From NCBI RefSeq assembly GCF_037975245.1, contig NC_092561.1, positions 19,465,508-19,529,507 on the forward strand: a stretch of DNA of 64,000 nt, given 5' to 3'. The notes beneath the pieces were generated by a model. The model saw only the letters and a program-made list of their open reading frames with translations. It was not told the DNA's origin and did no database searches. Shown one piece after another: positions 38,188 through 48,700 of the stretch. Both the position numbers and the translations under genes were made by a program. The stretch's first letter is position 1. Every line of letters starts with the position of its first letter. This DNA comes from Apostichopus japonicus (lineage: Eukaryota > Echinodermata > Holothuroidea > Aspidochirotida > Stichopodidae).

Positions 38188-40439
38188 CGCTCTTTCCATA
38201 TATGCAGTGCTCCATAAATATTGGAGCAAGCATGAGTGGTAGGTACTTCAAATCGTCCCAGCCTTTCAGTAGAATCCTTCCAATGGCCTCCCACTTCTCT
38301 TTTCCATAGTCATGACGTATGAATGGCACTTTGTATGTGTTGCCTGTGGTACATTTATTAAATGAAGCCCAAAATTCTGACAGTGCATCTCTGTAGACAC
38401 CATCTCCTTCCCCTCTCTCAACATCACCATTTGGAAGAATCATACGCACCTTAAGCTCTTTGTCCAATACTGAGGATTCACTAAAAGCATTCACCATGTC
38501 ATCAACCACATTAGACCTTCGCACAAGGACAATAAGTTCATCTCTTAATTTGCAAGTTTCTTCTTCCGTAATGTTAAGCACTTCTCTGTCATTTAATGGC
38601 CCAAACTGTACAGTTGGTGTACCTGATGTAGTGTCACTGTGCACATCTGGAATAGTGTGTACATTACATACAGTATCACAATCTCTATTTTCAGAAGCAC
38701 AATCAAGGAGCTCACTGGAAGTATTTTCAGATGTACATGCAGAAGTATTTTCCAATGGTGCAAGTTCCCAGTTGAAATGATCATCTATGGAACCATCCTG
38801 AGGTTCAGGAGAACTTGTCTTTACTTCCACTTCACATCCAATGCTTGGAAATTCCTCTTCAGAGCTTACCGTTAAGAAGTCATCATCAAATGCATCAAAC
38901 TCTTTGGCAATTGATAATCTTTTCATCTTAGTTGAAATGTAGCACCTGAGCATTGGAACTTTGAAAGCATCATACATTTCACCAATTGTCATGTCCTTTC
39001 CTACCTCCTGCATGCTGATATCTGTCAAGCTGAGGGTAAAATCTGAAAGCTTACCTCGAGGTGACTTTCCGTTAGGGAAAAAGAGGCCCTTGGCTATTTC
39101 AAGAATATCATCCTTTTTAGCATTTCTGTCTACACGCACTTGCCTTGTTCCACCTCCATTTTGTATTCTAACTTGTTTATATTCACCCTCCTTGAAGTTG
39201 AAATCAATCCATCCAAGTTGGATCTTTCGCTTCCCCTTTGATGCGTTTTTGTTCCCTATCAGTCGCTTACCACGATCTGTTTGTATGTCTTCATCTGGTG
39301 AACTTCCATCACTCTCCTCTCTGTTTCGCTTTAGCTTCAGTTTAGCCCTTAGTTTACTGAGCAGATTACCTGTTCCTCGATTAGTAGACAATCCTGATGT
39401 TGCTGGCTTGTCATTTGCTATTTCTTGACAAAACTTGATGACAGCATATCTGTCCCCCATTGCAGGGATTATTGAAGTCAGCTCATTTTCTTTCATGAGG
39501 GCAATGATGTCTTCATCAAGCTGTGTTAAAAAAAAAGAAGGTACTTTTACACTTATAAATTTTCCTAACACAGAAATATCAATCGTTCATGAGGAAACAC
39601 TCAACAAGTACAAATCAATGTTAAAGAGTTTTATTACATTTATCATGGTAGCTGTCTTTCAAGGGTTGATAAACCAAATTAAAAAATCCATGTATTTTCA
39701 TCACTTTTCTATGCAACTGAGGAACTTGAGCACCAGCAATGCCAAACTGACTTGAGCGTACAGGATTGACTGATCAAGTGCAATAGATGGGCGGGTAATG
39801 TCTGTTAGAGTAATTAATTTTGAGTATCCAAACTGTTAACGGAGTAGATGTAAGTGCAAAAGTCAGTCACTGTTGAAGAAATAAGTTAGGTTACAGTAAG
39901 TTGCTGTTGGGCATATTTTTTCTTCATTAATGGCTCGCACTGGCTGAGGATTCTATAATACACCACCAACCCTCGCAGGGAGTTTGTGCTTGGTATTTGC
40001 TATAGGCAGGGAAGATGGTAACATAGTCTTCTTGGTCCTCAGAGTTGCAGACTTCCAGTATGGACAATCCTATGCAAACTGTGGTACTACTGATGGTTTG
40101 AATAAACTCATACAATTATTGTTCACCAGTCAAGCTATGAACATCCATTGGCTACCACTAGCTCAATTCCTGTTGACCCTTCATTGCTAGGGAATTTATG
40201 GAAGCTGTTTCCTGACCTTTGACGAGATGTTAAAATGACTTTGTAATTCCTTGCCAATGTGAGATGCAACTTTGAATACAATGCAAGATTTACCATTCTG
40301 TCTTGTTGACCAAAAAGGTTCATTGACGAACAATTGTCATGCTGTAATAACTGATGTGCACTTACAGTTGAAATAGAAGGCTGAAGATCAAAGCAACTTT
40401 CACCTCTTCTAGTGAAACAACATTGATTGTTACGATCTA

Positions 40440-40760
40440 GTTGACCTCAGATGATATTCATGAAAAACAGCAGGGATTTTCTGCAACCTACATACCACAT
40501 TTGAACCCCAAGCACCATATCTGGTGAGATATCACCTGAACAAAGTTTACAGACTTTAAGTTCAGTTGACCCTTAATGCTTTAACCTCCATACAAACCAT
40601 GAAAAATTATCTACCGATCAAGGAATACATTCATATGGAGTTTGAAGCGCCATTACTTTCCCTTCTTTAAAGATCATGCTTACAAAGAATCCAGAGTTTA
40701 GTGCATGTTTAGTGCATGGTGCACAGCACCTTCACCTTGCACAGATCATTTTTGCCTTTG
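40440..40760. repeat. Diverged dispersed repeat in the transposon
   Basis: Contains 'gttgacctcagatgat', 'caagcaccatatctggtgagatat', 'ttcagttgaccct' and 'cttgcacagatcatttttgcctttggcaaggaat'. It resembles the GACC-rich family at 4.4 kb and lies in the intron between the SAM exons. Confidence 0.4.
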
Positions 40761-41335
40761 GCAAGGAATCAAAATTTAAGCCTAATGAGAGCTGCCCTTT
40801 GTGTTCCTTTTATTTCTCAATTTTATACTTGCCTAAAACATGATCCATGTATAACAAACTCAGAACAAAATACATAAAATAAATATGTATTACTACACAC
40901 CTTCTCGTTTACAAGCTTCTTGACACAATCCTCATCGATACCCCTGTTTAGCATAAATGCTCGCAGTCTCTCCATGATTTACAGCTGCTGTTGAAAAATG
41001 AAACTTACATAAATGACATACACATGAAAATATGGGTTGGGATCTGTGTAAAGTACAAATAGTCACCTAACTTAACTTAGATATCATGTTGCTTATCCCA
41101 TTGAAAAAGTATTCCTTCAGTGTACAACTAAACAATATTTCAGTTAAAAAGTCTTGCAAGTCCTTTCTCTTGTATTAACAGCAGAAAGTGGTACCACAGC
41201 CACTGGGCCTACAATAAGAACCTGGAAGATAATTCATGTCTTCAATCAGCTGGAAGAAATATGGTAACCAAGTGAGTATAGTACCAACAGCTGAACTTTT
41301 GCACTTTGTGATGAAACAGTATGAAATCCCATGAG

Positions 41336-41434
41336 AAGTTAACAAATCCCATGGGAAATAACCACTTCCCTATAAGCAAGTAACAATAACCTTTCCCATC
41401 AGAATGTATCAAATCCCATGGGGATTTGTTAACT
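41336..41434. repeat. Imperfect palindrome inside the transposon
   Basis: GTTAACAAATCCCATGGG (about 41338) is matched in reverse complement by CCCATGGGGATTTGTTAAC (about 41414), with TTCCCTAT / AATAGGGAA matches outside and inside. It can form a long hairpin. It may be a nested small foldback element or a regulatory site. Confidence 0.6.
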
Positions 41435-41958
41435 CCCAATAGGGAAATGTTACTTCCTTATGGGAATCAATGGAACTTGATGGTGTACTTCCTATGGTAA
41501 TTCCAGACTTTCCACGGGAATGGTTCATGTGTAACTTCATTTAAATTTGATACATTGGTCCAAATTTTACTGTAGGTCACAGGAATCCTTGGTGGAAGAT
41601 GACCTTTCAGACTTGGCTAACATCACTGTCATATCAAATTGTGAGATTGCAAGAAGTGAGATTTAGTCTTCTTAGCTAGCCCTTACATACTAAATATCGG
41701 CTCTATGGTAGCCTTACTTTTTAGGCCTAGGCATGTAAGGCACTATGGGCCTAGCCTAACACAGTTGCAATGTAGCTCACTTCTACGGTAGCACAACTGC
41801 CTCCACTGCCAGTAAAAAATTGGAACAACAATCGATAGTACATCGACTTAAGTCATTATAAAACTTCGTTGCCATACTCGAGTTTGGAACGATGTTCACC
41901 AAACTCAGCGGCTATTTAAGCATCGAAGGGTCAAACGGCAAAGAGGCCCTAGACGTAC

Positions 41959-42140
41959 CTTTGATTGACGATGAATGAGATGTGTTTGGTACAGTTCAGT
42001 AGACGGATAGCAATCTGGTCAGGGTGCACGTGCAAGAAGTTCTCAGCACTCAATCCTTGGGGGTTAGTAGAAGCATGCTTATGGCAGCCAATTACTTGTC
42101 CAAATTCAGGAAAATCAGAATTCTCGCTCGATAAACACAA
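41959..42140 (-). other. Candidate 5' exon of the HECT transcript
   Basis: An open frame from ATG at 42140 (MCLSSENSDFPEFGQ) ends at a good donor, AATCAAAG then GTACGT, at 41959. An acceptor (TTTTTCAACAG) lies at 40988, 13 bases before the HECT start codon. Splicing would make this a 5' leader exon with an upstream open frame that overlaps the HECT start out of frame. It could instead be a small separate protein. No family recognised. Confidence 0.35.
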
Positions 42141-42200
42141 TGCATCGACCGATTATAGCAGGCTGATTACTGATTAAGCAAGTTTGCTTTTACCAAAAGC

Positions 42201-42552
42201 CGAATTATTATTTTGTAATTAATAATTCGTACTAACGGATTATTAATTCGTAATTACGAATTATTAATTCGTAATTACGGATTATTAATTCGTTATTACG
42301 AATTATTAATTCGTATTAACGGATTATTAATTCGTAATTACGGATTATTAATTCGTAATTACGGATTATTAATTCGTAATTACGAATTATTAATTCGTAA
42401 TAACGGATTATTAATTCGTAATAACGGATTAATAATTCGTAATTACGAATTATTAATTCGTAATTACGAATTATTAATTCGTAATAACGGATTATTAATT
42501 CGTAATTACGAATTAAAAATATTTTTTTGGATGGCACTAATAGGCTTTCGTA
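42201..42552 (-). repeat. Right terminal inverted repeat with 21-bp palindromic subrepeats
   Basis: About fifteen units of the same TTCGTAATTACGAA-type repeat as the left end, with the same terminal block in reverse complement. It is longer than the left array by about four units, as expected from slippage within the repeat. Confidence 0.9.
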
Positions 42553-42793
42553 GTTTTCCATCTCAAATGTGTGTTACATTGTATGTCACTGGACATTTAT
42601 TGTAGACGAATGGCCTTCCATATATGTGGATTAACCATTTTACAACACAACTTGCTTTCCATTCGGGAAGCTTGTGAACATAGATGTATACATACAACAT
42701 TACAGAATATGTATAGGCCTATATATATATTTCGATGGTCTGAACTTACTGGAGACAGCGATTAATCTGGGCGCAAAATTTAAAATTTTTCCA

Positions 42794-45700
42794 ATGGAAG
42801 TTGATGAGGCCTTAGAATTCACAAAACCATTAGGCTGTACTCAGGTTCTTGTTACAGTAGTAAGCTGTTTAGCTCAAATTCAAATAGCTATCCTTGCATT
42901 AAGTACTGTTTTCATCGCAGAAGTCATCCCACATCACTGCATTGTTTCCGAATTGGATTACCCTGTTCAGCCTAACAACAGCAGTCCGGCTAGCATTGTT
43001 TATGACAGATATTTGGATTCTTCAGAAGAGACCTTTCGAGTTTCAGATGCAGCCTGTTACGTTTATGAAAATGGCACCCAGTTGTGCACAGAATGGGAGT
43101 TCGATACGGATTTTATCGGGAAAACGATCGTTACAGAGGTATAGTATAGAGGCTATACTATAGCTAGCCTTACTTAGACTAATCCCAAATTAAGTAAGCT
43201 TAACGATAGACTAGGCCAAACGTTGGCCAACTAACAGACCTAGCCAAACTTTAGGCCGACTGTAGGCATACTGTCATTGTCCTAGGCCTGGGCTTATAAT
43301 GTAGGGTGTATCGAAGGTGTTCATACTGTACAGTTACAGAAGGCCTGTAAAGCTTTGGGCAGGGCATAAGCTGCAATAATCTCTCAAAATATTATAGATG
43401 GAGGTCAGGATTATATTTGTTGTAAGCCTAGCCTATTGCTGAATTTCTACCGTAGTCCTTGGCTAGGCTATATACCCCTCACTTAAGCCTGTTATATAAT
43501 TCAGTTCATTTAAGTAAAAACATCTAGGCCTATCATGTCTTTGCAATTGCAGTTTTGGAATCAATTATATTAATATATTAATTATATTTAAACAATATTT
43601 TTATTTTTTCTTGTGTGTGTATTTTTACCATGCAAGGTTGTAAGTTACATGGAGCTGCAGCCATGTATGAATTGATTTATATATCGATTAGAGTATTTTA
43701 ATTCGATAGTTTGATTGTGAAGCTTATGAATGGAAAACACGCTGGTTTATATTCTTTATGATTCCCTACACTTCAGCCACTTAAATGCTCAGCTGATCCA
43801 GTCCCAGGCAATTCGGAAAGTAACTGACAAATACTAATATTTGTCTTTAAAAGTTTAATGCTTTTTGAAGAATGACTGCTCGGTCATGACAATAATACAT
43901 TAAACTTACAATGTACTTTTTTTTTTGCTCAATTATCTGCATTTAAATATTTCACGAGCAATTATACAACTACAGGAAATGTTATGTACATAGTACCCTG
44001 CAAAAGAAAGCCGGCCTTTCTGGATAAAAACCTTAAAAGAAAAACAATAGTCCTCTAGAGTTAATCCAAATGTTCATTATGGGTTTTACAATGTTTCTCT
44101 TTCTAGTGGGATCTTGTGTGCGCCAGAGATATTCTTCCGGACCTCTCCCAATCTATTATGGTCATCGGTTTTGCGGTTGGCTCTCTGCTGGCCGGTCCAT
44201 TAGCAGACAAATGTGGGCGCAGACCGACTCTTCTGTTAGGCTCCATAGTCTACCTGATAATTGGACTGCTCGTTTCGTTTTCGCCAAACTATGTAGTCTA
44301 CGTATGCCTACGGTCTCTACTGGGAGCAGTCATGTTTGTGAGTTTCATAATTTCTGTTTTTAATTTATCTCTCTTACTGGCTCTGTTAAAAATACAGTAA
44401 TATAACTACTCAGTTGCACAATAAGTTGCAGGAACTTTTTTAGCACCCTTTGAAAACAAAAACTTATTAATCTAAGTTTCTGTTCCTGGGGTAGTCTTCT
44501 TACAAAGTACCATATTTGTTTTGCCCTTTGAAGCCCTTTATGCCCTTTCTTCTACATCTCTTTTGGGAAGATAAATAAATTGTTCAATTGTCTCCATACA
44601 TCTACTCTTTACCTAGGTTGTCAAAATACCATCATTGACTTTGCAAACTGAGTACATAGTCCCAAGATACCGGAGTGCTGTAGCAAGCTTGCCTCTCTGT
44701 GCTTCAGCGATCTCTCTCATGATGTTATCTCTCCTTGCCTATTTTGTGAGAGATTGGCGATACTTCAGTGCAGCTATTACACTTCCCGGGTTACTAATCG
44801 TGTGCATATCATGGTAAGTCTGTTATCTTACATTGAAATCACGTGCATCACGTACATCGAATCACGTGCATCGAAATCACAAAATCACGTGCAGACCTGA
44901 CAATCTTACAGGTCGAATGTTGCCTTCATAACAGGAGATATGTTAGGTTTCCTTGAAGTTAGAGCTAGGTATTTGATTCTGAAGGTTTATCTCGAAGAAA
45001 TATCGTTTTGAAATTCATGTTTCTGTTTGCGGGCAAGATTTAAATTTTCGTGATATCAGAAATCGGCAAAATTTTGGGAGGTCACAAGGTCAGACTCCTG
45101 ACTGCTACTCCTGCATCTTCTTGTTTTCCTACTTGCTTTGATTTTAACAAACTCTCGCTTTTGTTACTATGGTTACAGTAAATAAGAGTAAAGTAAAACA
45201 TTAATGACAAATTTCAATTTTAAATAAGATCTTGGACTCTAGGCTATATTATACACTATGTGAGTGCAGGTTGCATTTTAATAACATTTGTATGTACTGG
45301 TTGATCCCCCCCTCCCCATTCCGTTCACAGTGCTAAAATATTACCAGTTTTAAGGCTAGGTACTGTAGATGCAATAGTAGAGTCAAGACAGGTAAGTATC
45401 GACTCTTGTAAATACTCAAACCAGGTTTGGAGTTTTGGAGTAATAAAATCTTTTACAATTTATTTTTACCAATAATTGCAGTTTTATATCTCGTTCCATT
45501 TCTTTGTTGAGCTGTTAAATGATTTTCATGAACCTACAGTAAGTATAACAGTTTAGGGTAGGTGGTCTGTAGGGTGAAGTACGGCACAACAAGATTATGC
45601 ACAGCTAATTTTATTTATGAATTTGGATGATTTGCCTTCAATATTTTCTTTCTTTTCTGACTTTAGGTTTTTACCCGAGTCTGTCCGGTGGTTGATAGCT

Positions 45701-48700
45701 CAGGGTCAAGTCGAGGAAGCGGAGAGAGTGATTCAGAAGATCGCTAAATTCAATAAAGTTAAACAATTTCCGTCTCCTGTTTTTGATGTCGTAAACCAGC
45801 CGACAAAGTCCGCACAGATAGACAGCTCATCTTTACAGTATGCTCGTCTCTCGTCTGTTACTAAAGACACCGATGGACAAACGCCAGCACCTGCCGGGCG
45901 GGCGAAGCTATTCAGGGAACTATTTGGTAGACCGACCTGGAAAGTTACCCTCATCTTAAGCTGGAACTGGTGAGTTACCTTAAATCATCAGACAAATAGT
46001 GGTTATTATTATACTAAAATAATAATTACCTTATTATCCTACATATCATTAATCAACAGTGGTGACTTCTATGTATCATTAATCAACAGAGGTAAGCTAC
46101 CTTATTATCAGACAATAGTGGTGAGTTACCTACGAATCATTAATCAACAGTGGTGAGCTACCTACATATCATTAATCAACAGTGGTGAGCTACCTTGTTA
46201 TTAGACAACAGTGGTGAGTTACCTACATATCATTATTCAACAGAGGTAAGTTACCTTGTTATTAGACAACAGTGGTGAGTTACCTACATATCATTATTCA
46301 ACAGAGGTAAGTTACCTTGTTATTAGACAACAGTGTTAAGCTACCTTATTATCAGACAGGAGTGGTGGGTTACCTACGAATCATTAATCAACAGTGGTGA
46401 GCTACCTACATATCATTAATCAACAGTGGTGAGCTACCTTGTTATTAGACAACAGTGGTGAGTTACCTACATATCATTATTCAACAGAGGTAAGTTACCT
46501 TGTTATTAGACAACAGTGGTGAGTTACCTACATATCATTATTCAACAGAGGTAAGTTACCTTGTTAGTAGACAACAGTGTTAAGCTACCTTATTATCAGA
46601 CAGGAGTGGTGGGTTACTTACGTATCATTAATCAACAGTGGTGGGTTACCTACATATCATTAACCAACAGAGGTAATCTACCTTGTTAGAAACCAACAGT
46701 GGTGAGCTACCTACATATCATTAATCAACAGTGGTAAGCTACCTTGTTATTAGACAACAGTGGTAAATTACATACGTATCATTAATCAACAGTGGCAAGC
46801 TACCTTGTTATTAGACAACAGTGGTGAGTTACATATGTATTATTAATCAACAGAGGTAAGCTACCATGTTCGTAGACAACAGTGGTGAGTTACCTACGTA
46901 CCTACGAAAACTTGACAGGCTGCAATCTCTGAAATCACTGAGAATTCCTTTGAGGAATATTTGACATACACTTCTGGGCAAAATACCTGCATATTCCCTA
47001 ATTCACAAATACAGTAGTGTGACATATTGAAATGAGCATAAATTTTCATCACTCATAACTAGCACATTTTAGCAAACAAAATATTGCCCAAGTGCTGTTC
47101 GTTTGACAACTTTACAGCGGTCTATTCTTTAACCAATCAGAAAGCTTCTTGGAAGTATTTTCAATCACGTCAGCTTTTTTTAAAGTTGTCTCCAAGTCTT
47201 TGAAATGTAATACAGTGGACTTCTACATGAGATTCTTCTCATAATTACTGAAGAGGAGATCTCTTCAAGCATATTTGAACCACAAGCACATTGACTGAGA
47301 TATATGCTACAACGCTATATTAAATCTTTGTAAGACTGAACGCCATATTTACGGCCGCTGTTAGGACAGATATGGCAGAGCCCTCTGCATGAACGCCACA
47401 GATCCCCTTTAAACCCTTTGACATTAGGACATACATATGCAGCTTACTTTTCATATCTTGTGTTTTGCTCTATCTGTGGTTTGCATTTCTCTTCACAGGG
47501 CTACGTACTCCATAACGTATTTTGGGTTTGCATTGTCGACCGGTACCCTCGCTGGAACAATCTACCTTAATTTCTTCCTGATATCTTTAGTGGATTTACC
47601 GGCAAGAACCATCTCCATATTCATTGTTGCAAGGTTAGTATTAGTCATTCGGGAGATGAATGCTGTACCTACGTATAGTTTTATGCTAAGCTCCTGGAAT
47701 GGGTGATTCCATCCTCGTGACGATGGGGGGGGGGGTGCAGTGGTTTTAGTGTGTCTGTCCGACAATGAGTGGTTTTACGGTTCACAGCGATTCACAAGCA
47801 CTGCTCTGCAGCGTTGTTAAGCAGAGTCTTCTATGGGTTGCGGTTTTTTCGGTTTGAACATTTGATGCTTGCTATCAGGGGGGCCAAGTTCCGAGGAGTG
47901 CACCAGGATTGAAGCTTTACTTTGCCTAAAGGTGTATTGAATAGAAATTGCATTGGATTGAAAGTAGACTATGGTTGAAAGTTAAAAGCAGAGGTTGAAA
48001 GTTTGATGATTGAAAGTGTACTAGGATTGAATATGTTGTTGGGTTGAAAATTTGCTTAAATTGTTCAAAGTGCACTAGGATCAAAACTTCACTTTGCCTC
48101 AAAGTGCACTGGACTGAAAGTAGATTATGGTTGAAAGTTTAGGGCAAGCATTAAAAGTGCACTAGGGTTGAAGCTTTTGCTTTTATTGTTCAAAGTGCAC
48201 AAGGGTTGATAAGTTCACTTCACCTCAAGGTGCACTGGATTGAAAGTGCCTTGGCCTGAAAGTATGCTACTGTATGCTTGAAAGTTTAGAGCACAGATTG
48301 AAAGTAAAATGGTTGAAGTGCACTAGGGTAGTAGGGTTGAATGTGTTGCTTGGTTGACAGTTTTGTTTTAATTGTTCAAAATGCACTAGAGTTGATAACA
48401 TTCACTTTGCCTAAAGGTGCAATGGATTAAAAGTGCCTTCGATTGGAAGTATGTAATGGTTGAAAGTGCAGTGCACTAGGGTTGAATGTGTGGCCTGGAT
48501 GAAAATTTGCTATATATTTGGTAGGTGCACTTTAATTGTTGAAAGTGCACTTAGAGTTGATAACATTCACTTTGCCTAAAGGTGCAATGGATTGAAAGTG
48601 CCATCGATTGACAGTATGTTATGGTTGAAAGTGCACTAGGGTTGAATGTGTGGCTGGAATGAAAGTTTGCTTTAATTGTTATAAGTGCACTTTAATTGTT

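Larger units (their letters stand above)
37232..40975 (-). pseudogene. SAM-like/HECT ubiquitin-ligase-like transposon gene, disrupted
   Basis: Exon 1 is 40975-40901 (25 codons, starting MERLRAFMLNRGIDEDCVKK), joined in phase 0 to an exon starting at 39520. Together they form a SAM-like fold (RGIDEDCVKKLV ... IIPAMGDRYAVIKFC). A basic linker follows, then a conserved block at about 124-213 (KIQLGWIDF ... QVRIQNGGGTRQVRV ... MTIGEMYDAFKVPMLR), an acidic Ser/Thr-rich linker, and a HECT domain from about residue 380 (ILPNGDVERGEGDGVYRDAL). The catalytic-Cys motif HTCGCILDLPETY survives at 37345-37310. The gene is broken: one extra T near 38101 shifts the frame and yields a stop at 38093. The 3' part is duplicated (37367-37677 and 37693-38187), and the distal copy has lost 183 bp. 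The proximal copy ends early at the junction. Fish and invertebrate relatives are often labelled G2E3-like. Confidence 0.8.
34482..42552 (+). mobile_element. Complete 8071-bp DNA transposon with DDE transposase and HECT gene (IS3EU-like)
   Basis: Bounded by near-identical inverted termini (TACGAAAGCCCATTAGTGCC on the left, TACGAAAGCCTATTAGTGCC on the right, reverse complement) and a perfect GTTTTC 6-bp duplication. Inside are two convergent genes about 1 kb apart: an intact rve/DDE transposase on the plus strand (34759-36263) and a SAM-like plus HECT-domain gene on the minus strand (40975-37232), now broken. From memory, transposases of this sequence type with 6-bp duplications are filed as IS3EU in Repbase; that assignment is not checked. 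The intact transposase, few differences between the ends and a perfect duplication suggest a fairly recent insertion. The right end lies about 240 bp before the start codon of an SLC22-like transporter gene. Confidence 0.85.
34476..42558. repeat. 6-bp target site duplication GTTTTC flanking the transposon
   Basis: GTTTTC lies at 34476-34481 directly before the left terminus TACGAAAGCC. It recurs at 42553-42558 directly after the right terminus, which has the same sequence in reverse complement. The perfect duplication fixes both ends of the element to the base. Confidence 0.85.

Noticed and set aside
38460-39755. Several plus-strand open frames
   Set aside because: They are antisense shadows of the HECT-type gene, whose minus-strand frame has clear domain motifs.
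42316-42561. Same type of repeated frame on the minus strand
   Set aside because: It mirrors the right terminal repeat; no protein signal.
45960-46905. CRISPR-like regular repeat array
   Set aside because: Units are contiguous minisatellite repeats without unique spacers, in an intron of a eukaryotic gene. The same holds for the arrays at 6.4, 15, 19 and 48 kb.
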